From Conchocele bisecta (Eukaryota > Mollusca > Bivalvia > Lucinida > Thyasiridae), in assembly GCA_029237695.1 (NCBI GenBank), contig CM055274.1:17101505-17165504 (forward strand): a stretch of 64,000 bases of DNA, in the 5' to 3' direction. The notes beneath the pieces are model-generated. The model saw nothing but the letters and a program-made list of their open reading frames with translations, had not been told where the DNA came from and made no database searches. The translations under genes were made by a program, and so were the position numbers. Shown here in pieces: positions 11,298-23,400 of the stretch (positions within the stretch are counted from its first letter, which is position 1; every line of letters starts with the position of its first letter).

Positions 11298-13437
11298 TAC
11301 CGTATTCTTGCGATTATAAGACGCATTTTTTTTACTCTGATTTCTATCCCAGAAAGCCCCTGCGTCTTATAAATACATGTAGATACATGAGCAGTTTTTT
11401 CCACCCGAAATATTGACATAAACGACAAAAAATAAAAAAAATAAAAAAAATAAAATGCGTTCCTATATTTGTTGTTGTTAGTCTTTGGGGTAAAATCCGG
11501 TATTGGAATATTGGTTTCGTATTCTAAACAGTTCGCGCCTTTACTCGCGCCTTACTCGTTCCGGCCATGTGTCACATTCGGCACACATTTTCTATACCGA
11601 AGGCAAACAGTGTATACCAAGATCAGATCCGGTCGACATTTTCTCTGCCGAATCACAATCTTGCCTCTAGACATAGCACTATGGCTTTCACTACCATTAT
11701 AAAGCACTATAGCAAATTAAAAAATAAATGAAAAAAGTCAGATAATGAAAAATAGAAGTTAAAACATGATATAGAGACATGGCATGTTAGTCTATCTTGC
11801 CTCTATCATTTGAATTATCTTTTGAAAACATTTACCGGTCCCATATCGGTCGGTGTCATTTTGCCGTGAAAAATATTGCACGACGCCATTAACGGTAAAT
11901 CCCAAAATGCATAATGCAATTCCACGAAAGTTATAAAACTCCATCATTAGTTTCGAAACTGTGTGTTTACAAGATGCTGATGAAAGTGGCAAGCCTAAGT
12001 CAGCTGGCCGACATCAAACACACCGCGTGTCAAGATTTACAACACAAAGCCATATCAAATATCAACACACGCGGTTGCTGACGTCCGTTTCGTATTCGTC
12101 ACTAAACTGGTACCCTGTCTAATGCGTTCCAATGAAACAATACTACCGAGAACCAGACTCTATTTATGACACGGCAAACGTGTTTATGTGAATTGGGTCT
12201 TTATCTCTGACAAATCCCGGCTTATTACATTAGCGTCCAGACCAGGCGGTGGATTCGCGTAGTCTGCACATGGTCTACAATGTTCGCCAATCTCTATTTA
12301 AAAAATTATAATTACGTCAGCGGACAATGCAAATTCGTCATAGCTATAGGCTGCTTTCAGCGTCATTTACGGAAGATACAACTGATTTTGAAATATTACA
12401 TACTGTAGGCGAAAGTTGTGTGTTGCTTTGTGGAAAAAAATCGATAACACCCAACCGTGTCAACAGGTGCTATTATCTTATGTCATCATTCAGCACGAGC
12501 TGTAAACTGTGTGACCTTTAGGCTATGTTTTGAAATTGCACTGATTGGTCAACACGCTTTTTGAGGTGTGCCGCAGATGTGGCGAACGTGCGGCTTTCAT
12601 CCTTGCATCATGGGGGGCAAGCAGTAACCCATTTCATGCTGAGGATACGCTTATGTTTGCGGAAAATCCTAAATATTTTCCTTCTATGCAATCAGAAGTA
12701 TACGCCACGACCACCATTTAAACCGTTTCGTCGAGACGGTTCAAATGAGTGGTTACAACATATACTTTCAGTGAGAAATAAAAAAAATAAAAATTAAAAT
12801 ATTTAATAAATTTCATATCCGTAAATGTGTATTAAAAAAGGAACGGGTTAAAAAAACACTGGATTATACGCAGATATTGATTTTGAAAATAGTTTCCGTA
12901 AATGGTGTTGAAAAGTGAAAATACATACCGCAATCAATAATTAACAATATACCCGGTAATACCACTTTCGGCAGCAATATGATTGCAAATATATTAACAC
13001 GATTTATGACAATAGTCTGTTACACATTTAACACGATTTTGATATAGAAATAGGCAAACAAATCGGGAGCCAATTTACAACCGTGTACTAACCGAGCACG
13101 TGTTATAGTGAAGCGTGTACTACCACGTTCACAGTGTAATTGAAGATACTAGAACATGGTGAAATACGGACCGGGGAATCACGGACATAGTCGGCAAATT
13201 ACGGACATAGCAAACTATGATAAGGAAAATACAGACAAAAACGTCCAAGGTACGAATAAAAAAACAGTGTCGGGGGAATAAATAACAAGAACAACTTGGC
13301 GAGTTTTTATTTTTCTTTTATTTAGGAAAATTGGGTGCGTCTTATAATCTCATGTAGACATTTTCCCCCAGATTTTGGACTGAAATTAGCGGTGCGTCTT
13401 ATACACTCTTGCGACCTATAATCGGCAGAATACGGTA
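11298..13437. mobile_element. TIR DNA transposon, probably non-autonomous (2.14 kb)
   Basis: Ends TACCGTATTCTTGCGATTA and the inverted counterpart ...CGGCAGAATACGGTA face each other; TA at each edge may be the target duplication. GATTATAAGACGCA motifs repeat just inside both ends (11311-11325, 11360-11373, 13335-13350, 13391-13405) in inverted orientation. Interior frames (e.g. 12561-12797) show no recognisable transposase domain. The family is not assigned. Confidence 0.6.
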
Positions 13438-13599
13438 ATAATTTAGCTGTATAAATTACCTGTAATAATTTAGCTGGACATTTAGTGGTCAAGCTGGAAA
13501 TTTGCACATGCTTGCACATGCACAAGTGTTCAACTGGAGAAGGCTATTGTTCTCTCTACAGGTTAAGGTGTACAGAGCGCACGAGAAAACGGGTTTTCA

Positions 13600-13860
13600 T
13601 GCATTAATGTTCAGTTTGTAGCATAGAAAGAAATAGTTTGACCTTGACCCTGGAGCCCGGAATTTTTTTTAATAGTCCTATATTCATCTACATATCATAG
13701 AAAAGGTATGTATAAAGTTTGATGACTAGCTGATAAGGTGTTGAAGTAATGACCGTAACACGAAAACTTAACATTGAATGATGACGCCGACACCGACGCC
13801 GCCGACTCCGGAAAAGCAAAACCTATGTCTCTCTTTCCGCTTCGCGGGCGAGACAAAAAT
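13600..13860 (+). mobile_element. pearl-like short element
   Basis: A core with TTTGACCTTGACCCTGGAG, then GACGCCGACACCGACGCCGC microsatellite and hairpin end CTCTCTTTCCGC ... GCGGGCGAGACA. Confidence 0.5.
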
Positions 13861-14138
13861 TACAATAATTTTAATTACACTTCGACATACTGGAGCTACA
13901 TATCATTATCAGTCCACTTCAGCATGTTTTTTTAGTAAATTGTGAAGCTGCTTTCTCTCGTATTAAACTCCGTAAAATGCTGCATCTGCAGTGACGTCAA
14001 GTGACATCACATCGTCACGTGAAATGATCTTGCAACGACAATGTACAAAATGGAGACAAGACTATTATTTTGTACATTCAGAAACAAAAGTCTGGAATAT
14101 TTTGATATGCAACAGAGACCTGTGGCGAAAAGTAAATA

Positions 14139-15601
14139 CAGTGCGACCCCGTTAGTACACGCTTCAATATAACACGATTTCGGTTAGTACACGGTTGCCT
14201 TGGCTCCCAAATTTTTTGCCTATTTGTATATCAAAATTGTGTTAAATTTGTAACACGACTATTGTCAGAAATCATGTTAAATTTGCGATTCTTTCCCAAA
14301 TTAGACCCAAAATGGACGATTTTTTTTTCGCCTTTTATCTCACCTATGTGAATGTGCAGCTGATCACGTTTGCACATTTCGTAAATTAATCCCAGCAAAC
14401 TGGGAATAAGATCAATTATTGGTCCCAGTAACAAAGCAGTGCTAATTTTGTTAAGTGCTCGATTTCATTTTTCAGGCATGCGTTCGCGCTCCCCATTGGT
14501 GGAATATTAATTAGGTGTAAAGGCTGACCAATCGGAGATCGCGTATCAGTCGCGCAGATTAACTCAACCCAGATTAACTAAATTGTTACAGCACTGCCCA
14601 CGCCCCTGGCGCATGTACACAAATGTATACGTGACAACTGGCCATAATTGAGCCAGTGCAGGAGATAATCAACTTTATTATATAACTGAGATTTTCGTCG
14701 AGAATGATTTGACTTTTTTCTGCAAATATTAAAGTTGATAACATTTTCAGAGCAAATGCGTAATAATTACTAATTTAATATTCGTCAACATTCGATATCG
14801 TTTACAGAAAATGTACACTATTATCAGATTCATCTTCGTCGAAAATCTCACGTGATAAGCCCGATTACTTCATGAACTGGCGCAATATTATAACACGTCG
14901 GGCAAAACATGTCTATACAGGTCTGTGGTGTTTAAAGGGTTTTAACTCTGTGCGTACTCAAACCCCCACAGGTGGAATAGTCGGACGTGTGACACAAAGA
15001 AAATGACCATTACAAAAATATCCATTACCCCACCCACTTGATCTCGTTCTATTATTAACGTCATGTACAGTACGATACCAGGTGGGTGGATAATGGGATT
15101 TTTTTAATAGGCATTTATTTTGGTGTCATAGGTCCGAGTCTTCCACCTGTGCTCACCATATGAGTAAACACGGATTGCAACGCACGAGCTTGTCACGTGA
15201 CGTTGCAGCTGATAGAACAGGATATCGGTCCTTGGGTCATTGCGTCATCGAATGATGATGGCTACACGCGTTTTCTACACTTTTTTCTACACGCGTTTAC
15301 AATAATGGATTGCACGGACCTGCGTAGATCTACATTCTACATGAACATGATCAATAAATAAAACATGACGTTAACAATTCTTGGATTCAATATATTTATT
15401 ACATGCGAAGATAAAACTGTTATGGCATATTATAGGCATTGGCGACGTCGTTCATTCGCAGTCACAGTGTACAGTGTACATGTATTTTTTGTTGACATTA
15501 TGATGCGTCTTGGGCGAGAACGGATATAGCACGGTTCGGATAAGCAACACAGAAGGTTGTATGTCGCCGGACTTCCGTTGTGATACGGAACGGTCGCACT
15601 G
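14139..15601. mobile_element. pogo/Tigger-like TIR element, non-autonomous
   Basis: Inverted ends CAGTGCGACC (14139-14148) and GGTCGCACTG (15592-15601) are each flanked by TA (14137-14138, 15602-15603). TA duplications and CAGT...ACC-type ends are typical of pogo/Tigger. Sequence next to both ends speaks the same language in inverted form (TATAACACGATTTCGG / CGGATATAGCACGGTTCGGA). No transposase frame survives. Confidence 0.65.
14960..15152. repeat. palindromic MITE nested in the pogo-like element
   Basis: CACAGGTGGAATAGTCGGAC near 14969 and GTCCGAGTCTTCCACCTGTG near 15133 are inverted. The arms also share the pair CATTACCCCACCCACTTG and GGTGGGTGGATAATGG. A half copy (right arm only) is at 19275-19372. 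Confidence 0.6.
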
Positions 15602-15603
15602 TA

Positions 15604-17021
15604 TTAAGTGAGCATTGTCAATGCGCGAGCATTGTCAGTGTCTGTGACCTCCACTCTACTTAATGACGGCCATTTTCTTTTGCCTTCTTTAGTTCCTAGT
15701 TTAATCAAAACTTTACCCAAAACATCTGGCATCTAAGAACAGCCGTAATGGCTCCACTTTTCTCACGATACAGTACAAATATACTGCAGGAACAATCCCC
15801 ACTCGTATATTGTTAACAGTTTGTAGTGTATATTCTGGGCGGTATTTATACTCAAATGTACTTTGCAAAACATATTACCTGTATCTGGTTGTCTATCTTC
15901 TCGCAAATGAAGCTGGCGCGCATATCAAGATCACGTGATCGGCAACTGTTCAATTGATTGGTCAGCTGGGTGAGCCAACATTGGTCCGGTCCAATCAAAT
16001 CACAAATAAAAAATATCACGCTTTGTAACGAATAGAAGGCAAGCCGCCTAACTTTAGTTTACCAAATAGCCAAATTACCGAACTCTTGTAGTTAAAACGT
16101 TTATTTATATAGCCAAATTGTGTTATTTCGCTATATTTTAAGTTTTAAACAGAGATAATGGCCAAAAATGAAAAATTAACTGGTTGATGTAGTTTGGAAA
16201 TGATACAACAAATTTCGCGTTTGTAGATTACCGAATATAGGAGAAAAGGGTGGTTACAAACTTTTTCACAAATCGAGGATAACCAATATATAGCCCATCT
16301 ATAAATAGATCGGCTAATAATAAACATCAGACGATAAAATTTAATTCAGCATTAACCTCCCTACAACAGCCACCTCTACAACAGCCAGTTGTACGTCTTC
16401 CCATGGGTGGCTGTTGTGGAGAGGTTGCACTGTATAGCACAAATCATACCGTACTATGAAATTGTAATACAACTAGAGCAAGTGAGAGTGAGCAGAGGCT
16501 CCCGGATACCCCCGGACGCTGCCTGGACCGACAGATAAATAAGTTAACACAAATCCAACGGACGGACGGACGGACGGACGGACGGACGGACGGACGGACG
16601 GACGGAATGACGAAACTATATACCCCTCGACATACTTCGTATGTTGGGGGGTATAACTATGGTAGAATATATTCCATGGCAATATTAACATACAATGATT
16701 GTATGTTAATAACGCCACAGAATATACAAGGGAAAATGGTATAAAGTTATGGAAGTTGTACAATGTACTTACAAGTTTAACACTTTGTCTTTGTCTTTTA
16801 TGAACCACATTATCATTTTTGGGTCACATTGTTCGGCCTGTTTTTGTCGTTAGATGGACTCAATCAGCGGAGCTATGAAACTCCCATCATAAACTGTTCT
16901 GATGGCATTTCCACGCGAATCACCAGCCTGGAAAACTGGAATGGAACACAATACCACAATGTGTAATGTGGAGTACAAGCAACTTTATACGAGACCAGAT
17001 GTGTAAAAACTCACCATGCAC
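15604..17021. other. no gene; microsatellite-bearing pearl-like end at 16470-16655
   Basis: 16470-16655 starts AGAGCAAGTGAGAGTGAGC, has a long (GGAC)n run at 16557-16607 and closes with hairpin TATACCCCTCGACATAC / GTATGTTGGGGGGTATA. The same short element occurs at 43900-44053. 16360-16440 holds a pogo-type end (CAACAGCCACC / GGTGGCTGTTG, AGGTTGCACTGTA). The frame 16473-16808 is a product of the microsatellite. Confidence 0.55.
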
Positions 17022-17216
17022 CAGAGCTCCAGCTAAGGTGCGTAATTTGACCAACTTGGGGTGAAATTTTGTTATTTCTTCATCAAAAATGGCAAGTTGG
17101 GAGTGCTTTAGAATCGTCTCATTGAGACGATTCTTTGAAGCACCCCTAACTTGCATTTTCGATGGGAGAGAAATAAGAAATTTACCTCCAAATTACGCAC
17201 CTTAACTGGAGCTCTG
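17022..17216. repeat. MITE, GAGCTC-type family
   Basis: CAGAGCTCCAGCTAAGGTGC ... GCACCTTAACTGGAGCTCTG inverted ends. The central hairpin is TTTAGAATCGTCTCA / TGAGACGATTCT. The near-identical copy at 17460-17636 shares interior TTGACCAACTTGGGGTGAAA. Confidence 0.8.
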
Positions 17217-17459
17217 CCATGTACACCGCCGCCTGTGCTAATCTTGCCGATATTTGTACTTGTTTTTATTTCAAAAATACTTGAATATTGTATTTGAGAG
17301 TAAGCAGCTTGATTGGTTGAGCCTGAGCTGTGCAAAGAGCTGAGCAAGCTGTGCTCGATTGCGAGTTGATATTGGCAATAGATGTTCAGAAACGTTGACA
17401 TCTTGGAAAGATTAACACCGGCGGTGGTGTAGCAACTGCAGGTTTTGTGGCATTTAATT

Positions 17460-17636
17460 CAGAGCTCCAGTTAAGGTGGGTAATTTGACCAACTTGGGGT
17501 GAAATTTTGTTATTTTTTCATAAAAAATGGCAAGTTGGGAGTCCTTTAGAATGGTCTCATTAGCACTCCCAACTTGCCATTTCTGATGAGAAATAAGAAA
17601 TTTACCTCCAAATTACGCACCTTAACTGGAGCTCTG
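17460..17636. repeat. MITE, GAGCTC-type family
   Basis: Same termini and interior as 17022-17216, with a shortened central hairpin. Confidence 0.8.
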
Positions 17637-17769
17637 TTAATTACATGTACATCATATGTTCAACATTAGAAACTGTACTGTTAATATGAAATACTAGCAA
17701 GATTTGAAAAGCAATCAGAATCTGCGACAAACAATCTGTGGAATCAAGAAGATGTGCACCCTATAGAAA

Positions 17770-18925
17770 ACAAGAGGGCCATGATGGCCCTAATTCGCTC
17801 ACCTGACTCCATGAACACCAGAGGAGAATGTGACATCGAGTTCCATGTGTTTTAAAAAATTTGTGCTATTTTTAGATGGCGGTCATCTTGGATTAAGCGA
17901 CGACTCATTTTACAAAATCTGAAAATGCTTAACCCAAGGATCTTAACTTCCTATGAAGTTTGGCCAGCATCGGCCATGTGGTTCCTGAGAAAAAGACGTT
18001 CAAAATGTTGAATAAATGGACCTTTTGCTGGCCATCATGGATGACATAATCATCTGATTCCGACAAATATTGCACCAGAGCAATCGCTTCATCGATACCT
18101 TCAATTTTATATATGGCATGAGCATATTCGGTCAAAAACAAAATTTGACCCCAATTTGACCCCACGGGCTATGCCCATTTTTGACCCCGGGGTCACCATT
18201 TTCACAACTTTGAAAGAGCATTGTAAATCGATCATTCCTACCAAGTTTAGTCGAAATCCGGTCGGCGGTTCATAAGAAGATTTTTTAAGAATTTATGCTA
18301 TTTTTAGATGGCGGCCATCTTGGATTAGCGATGACCTCCATTTTAACAAATCTGAAAAGGCTTCACCTATGGACCATAACTTTTAAGTTTGGCTACCATG
18401 GGCAAGCGGTTCATGTGAAGAAGAATTTTGAAATCTCTAATAAAAGAACGACCTTTTGACATTTCGGCGGCCATCTTGGATGACATAACAATCCGATTTC
18501 GACAAAAAATGTACCAGAGTGATCGCCTCATTGATACCTTCGATTTGATATATAACATGACCATATTCGGTAAAAAATAACGGGCCACGCCCATTTTTGA
18601 CCCCGGGGTCACCATTTTAACAACTTTGAAAGAGCAATGTACATCGATCATTCCTACCAAGTTTTGTCGAAATCCGGTGGGCGGTTCTTGAGAAGATTTA
18701 AGAATTTGTGCTATTTTTAGTCGGCGGCCATCTTGGATTACGTAAAGACGTCATTTTAACAATTTTGTAATCCCCCTACCTAAAGACCATGACCATGAAG
18801 TTTGGTGACTATAGACCCAATGGTTACCGAGGAGAAGACGTTTGAAAATGTTCACGGACGACGGACGACGGACACATTGCGGTAACAATAGCTCACATGA
18901 GCTTCGCTCAGGTCACAATTGGACG
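17770..18925 (+). mobile_element. pearl-like element, AACAAGAGGGCC family
   Basis: The left end ACAAGAGGGCCATGATGGCC is followed by TTCGCTCACCTGA. Core units with GCGGCCATCTTGGATTA, CTTTGAAAGAGCA and CATCGATCATTCCTACCAAG follow. The right end is GGACGACGGACGACGGACAC, then CACATGAGCTTCGCTCAGGT. Related copies are at 21375-23385 and 25261-26670. Confidence 0.7.
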
Positions 18926-19699
18926 AACTTTGTATGGTTGGAGTCTCTAATGTATATAATCATGGTGCACGACTTTAGTTTGAGCTGGCGATCAGCTATC
19001 GGCCAAATATGACCGATAATCCAGCCGGACAGCCTCCGATTCTGTGTGAGATTCTTTGTTACACGCAACTTTCGCTTTGGATGGGGTAATCAAAACGCGA
19101 ATAACTCAATAAATACTTGAAACAGCGATTTGAAGTGAGTATATTCACACACCTAATACCTTTATCGATTGCCAGACATATTTCATACATTTAATCGATG
19201 TTTATTGTGTTTGTGTGAGTCGGAAAAAAGAGGGCTCTTTCTATAATAGCGCTATATTTATGCTCACCTTGATATAGCGTATAGTACTGTACGAGACCAA
19301 GTGGGTGGGGTAATGTGATTTTTTTTAATAGGCATTTTTTTGGTGTCATAGGTCCGAGTCTTCCACCTGTGGCCATAAGCACTTCTTCCTTCGGAAGGCG
19401 CGCTAAAAATGAACATTTATGGAAATTGTGTTGTACTCCCTGTGTTCGTCAGTGATATTTTAAATATTTTGATCATTTGATTGATTAATCGAGCGATTGG
19501 GGTTTCTAGTTCTTATGGAGCCATGATAGACCTTGCCTGGATAGAATCAGTAGGACACATGGTTTAAGGCATCTGGGGAATTACAAATGTTGTCAATATG
19601 TGGACTGGTAGATTATGATTGTGTTTCGTGGTTTCAGTCGATTTTACCGCGCAATTTTTATGAAGTAATCGATCTGCAGGTAGGGACGATTAAACTTAC

Positions 19700-19909
19700 A
19701 TCTTATTGCCTGCCTCTTGTTTGTGTCCATGGCAACCTTGTCTTTTCGCTTGCCATACATGCTGAGTCTGGCACATTCCTCCTTCGTAACAAAGAACTCC
19801 AGAAGGTGGAGTGCCAGCTTTCCCCTGCTGCTTGACGCACCCTCGCATCTGTTGAGGTGCATCTGGAGGATTTTCACACCCAGATGCTCATCACCAACAA
19901 ATGCGAGGT
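19700..19909 (-). CDS. host exon with BEN-domain-like sequence
   Basis: On the minus strand an open segment is bounded by an acceptor (TCCATTTACAG before 19909) and a strong donor (GTAAGTTT after 19700). The 210-bp exon encodes a compact globular stretch. Its pattern (ALHLLEFFVTKEECARLSMY ... KVAMDTNKRQAI) follows the BEN-domain rule: two helices with LL..FFT.EE, then a G/K-rich turn, then D..K..AI. BEN domains bind DNA or mediate protein contacts in chromatin and also occur in some transposable elements. Its 5' phase (two bases, AC) joins exactly with the one base left by the upstream exon at 20304-20493. There is no ATG or stop inside, as expected for an internal exon. BEN assignment is by pattern only; a transposon origin cannot be excluded. 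Confidence 0.6.
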
Positions 19910-20303
19910 CTGTAAATGGATTGATTGCAATTTATTTTAAAAGTAATTAATTATGTGACAGGTCAGTATGCCATTGGCATTGTGACCTTGACCTTCACAT
20001 TCGGGCAGGATGATTATTTGGAGGATGATAAACATGTATGTGAAGTTTCAAGTCAACCATTGAAGCGCTGTCCCAAGATATGTTTTAAAAACTTTTAATG
20101 TAATTGTGGACGCACGTATGGACAATCTGATATCAAGTATTGCATGCTTTCAGGCAAGTCTATCATCAGAAAATGGTTAAAAAAAAAAATAGTCGCAAAG
20201 CATTCATCAGGCATGAGGATGGCTTCATTCAATTTCATCCCGGATCTATACTGTAAGCATTTGTGTCATATGGCCTGTGAGGTTGAAATGGTTATGTACT
20301 CAC

Positions 20304-20493
20304 CATCACCTTCAATGACCTGATTTCTGCTCTTCGGAGCGGGTATCTCGTCAGCACTGGGGGTCTCTACAGGAGGTGGCGTCCCAGTACTCTCGAGATG
20401 GGTCGATGTCGATGGTGTCGGAATAGGCGATTCGAACGCAAAAGACGAGATTGGATGGGATGGGGTTTTGCGTACTTCGTCGTCTTTGATGAC
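20304..20493 (-). CDS. host exon upstream of the BEN-like exon
   Basis: Minus-strand exon between acceptor TTGATTTAAG (before 20493) and donor GTGAGTAC (after 20304). It is open throughout. It encodes a low-complexity linker rich in Ser, Thr and Pro (FESPIPTPSTSTHLESTGTP, then PPVETPSADEIPAPKSRN), typical of the disordered region before a DNA-binding domain. It ends one base into a codon, matching the phase of the next exon 394 bp downstream. No function can be assigned to this part alone. Confidence 0.5.
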
Positions 20494-20884
20494 CTTAAAT
20501 CAAGTTCTTGTTGACTCAACAAATATGCTAGAGGTTATTTATTATTTCTTTGTATTAATCTAGATGAACTCATCCTCGGAACCCATGTCGGATTGATTAG
20601 GCTACATATGTAGCTAGCGCTCCATTCACCAGTCCTAGGATAGCTTGGTCAAATTAATGAATGATACAAAATCCTATCTTTCATTGGACGCTTTACAAAG
20701 TTGTGAAGTGGCCCTCAGTCAATCACATTGATTGTTACATATATTGTGCTTTCACAGATTATGAACTATCGGCATACAAATGCCCCTGTTGGCATTTTGT
20801 AAATCCTCCAGCAAACTTCTTACCGGGTAATCGGACTATCCCATCTCTACAGAGTATTAAGTATTAACAAACCAGGAAAAGTGA

Positions 20885-21075
20885 ATGGGTTTAACGTCCC
20901 AGCAACAGCTAAGGTCATATAGAGACGGGACCACAATTTAAAGTCTCATCGGATAGAACAGTGGGATGGAAATACTATGAAAGTATTTTTGATGCCCAAG
21001 GTGGGGTTTGAACCCACAACCTCCGGATTGGAAGTCAGGTGTTCTAATCCCTAGGTCACAACCCCTCCCTCCCCA
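20885..21075 (-). repeat. tRNA-derived SINE
   Basis: On the minus strand, a tRNA-like head at about 20995-21065 has A-box-like GACCTAGGGATTAG and B-box GTGGGTTCAAACCC. The tail ends with ATGACCTTAGCTGTTGCTGG, which is shared (inverted) with the SINE-like repeats at 5812, 24945 and 29003. The cloverleaf is degenerate, so it is not a tRNA gene. Confidence 0.65.
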
Positions 21076-21374
21076 GGAACAGCAAGATGCATAGGATGGA
21101 CATCTGGCAAGAACCAGTGGCTGTTTCAGTGATCGTTTTTAATAATCTAACACACTGTGAAATACAGTTAAAACTGAACAAGAACTGGCATCATTAAACA
21201 AAGCTAATCCCCTCGCTGGCAGCCTTAATAAAAATAATATAAACAAAAATCAAGTCCTCAGTGACCTTGACCTTGGGTGGTTGGACGTGGGTCATATGCA
21301 AAACAAAGCAGCATCCCTAGAGACACATTGTGGCCAAATATTATTAAAATAGGTGAAGCGGTTCACGAGTTATT

Positions 21375-23385
21375 GAACAAGAGGGCCATGATGGCCCTAA
21401 TTCGCTCACCTGACTCCATGAACACCAGAGGAGAATGTGACATCGAGTTCATGTGTTTTAAAAATAATTGTGCTATTTTTAGATGGCGGTCATCTTGGAT
21501 TAAGCGATGACTCATTTTACCAAATCTGAAAATGCTTCACCCCAGGATCTTAACTTCCTATGAGGTTTGGCCAGCATCGGCCATGTGGTTCCCCGAGAAA
21601 AAGACGTTCAAAATCTCGAATAAATGGACCTTTTGGTGGCCATCATGGATGTTATAATCATCCGCTTCCGACACCTTTCGCACCAGAGCAATCGCCTCAT
21701 CGATACCTTAAATTTGATATATGACATGAGCATATTCGGTCACGGGCCACGCCCATTTTTGACCCCGGGGTCACCATTTTAGCAACTTTGAAAGAGCATT
21801 GTACATCGATCATTCCTACCAACAAGTTTCATCGAAATCTGGCTAGCGGTTCATAAGAAGATTTTTTAAGAATTTATGCTATTTTAAGACGGCGGCATCT
21901 TGGATTAGCGAGGACCTCCATTTTAACAAATCTGAAAAGGCTTCACCCATGGACCATAACTTTTAAGTTTGGCTACCATGGGCCAAGCGGTTCATGTGAA
22001 GAAGAATTTTGAAATCTCTAATAAAAGAACGACCTTTTGACATTTCGGTGGCCATCTTGAATGACATAAACATCCGATTTTGACATAAAATGCACCAGAG
22101 TAATCGCCTCTTTGATACCTTCGATTTGATACAGATATAAAATTTGACCTCAATTTGACCCCACGGGCCATGCCCATTTTTGACCACAGGGTCACCATTT
22201 TCACAACTTTGAAAGAACATTGTACATCGATCATTCCTACCAAGTTTCGTCGAAATCCGACCAGCGGTTCATGAGATTTTTTAAGAATTTATGCTATTTT
22301 TAGACGGCGGCCATCTTGGATTAGTTATGACCTCCATTTTAACAAATCTGAAAAGGTTTCACCTATGGACCATAAGTTTTAAGTTTGGCTACCATGGGCC
22401 AAGTGGTTCATGTGAAGAAGAATTTTGAAATCTCTAATAAAAGAACCTTTTGACATTTCGGCGGCCATCTTGGATGACATAAGCATCCGATTTCGACAAA
22501 AAATTCAGCAGAGTGATCGCCTCGTTGATACCTTCGATTTGATATATGACAGGACCATATTCGGTAAAAAATAAAATTTGACCCCATGGACCACGCCCAT
22601 TTTTGACCCCGGGGTCACCATTTTAACAACTTTGAAAGAGCATTGTACATCGATCATTCCTACCAAGTTTTGTCAAAATCCGGTAGGCAGTTCTTGAGAA
22701 GAATATTTTTGAAGAATTTGTGCCATTTTTAGACGGCGGCCATCTTGAATTACGTAATGACGTCATTTTAACAACTTTGTAATCCCCCTTCCCCCTACCT
22801 ATGGACCACGTCCATGAAGTTTGGTGACTATAGGCCCAATGGTTACCAAGGAGAAGACGTTCATGAGAAGATTTTTTAAGAATTTATGCTATTTTTAGAC
22901 GGCGGCCATCTTGGATTAGCGATGACCTCCATTTTAACAAATCTGAAAAGGCTTCACCCATGGACCATAACTTAAGTTTGGCTACCATGGGCCAAGCGGT
23001 TCATGTGAAGAAGAATCTTGAAATCTCTAATAAAAGAACGACCTTTTGAACTTTCGGTGGCCATCTTGGATGACATAACAATCCGATTTCGACAAAAAAT
23101 GCACCAGAGTGATCGCCTCACTGATACCTTCAATTTGATATATGACATGACCATATTCAGTCAAAAATAAAATTTGACCCCAATTTGACCCGAGCCACGC
23201 CCATTTTTGACCCCGGGGTCACCATTTTAACAACTTTGAAAGAGCAATGTACATCGATCATTCCTACCAAGTTTCGTCGAAATCCAGCTAGCGGTTCATG
23301 AGAAGAAGATTTTTTAAGAATTTATGCTATTTTTAGACGGCGGCCATCTTGAATTAGCGATGACCTCCATTTTAATAAATGTACT
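21375..23385 (+). mobile_element. pearl-like element, AACAAGAGGGCC family, long copy
   Basis: The left end AACAAGAGGGCCATGATGGC is at 21377. It is followed by at least seven diverged half-units containing CATGGACCATAACTT, TTTGGCTACCATGGG and GGCGGCCATCTTGGA. The microsatellite/hairpin end is missing: the array stops at about 23385 against a GAGCTC-type MITE end (CTTATCTGGAGCTCTG, 23385-23400). Frames in both strands are repeat by-products. Confidence 0.65.
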
Positions 23386-23400
23386 TATCTGGAGCTCTGA

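Noticed and set aside
16473..16808. Frames with repeated PSVR/TDGR or SVRPSV strings (also 9908-10508, 29549-29839)
   Set aside because: Translations of the GGAC/GACG microsatellites; open in several frames and on both strands.
20995..21065. tRNA gene
   Set aside because: B-box is good but the anticodon stem and acceptor do not pair; it is the head of a SINE.
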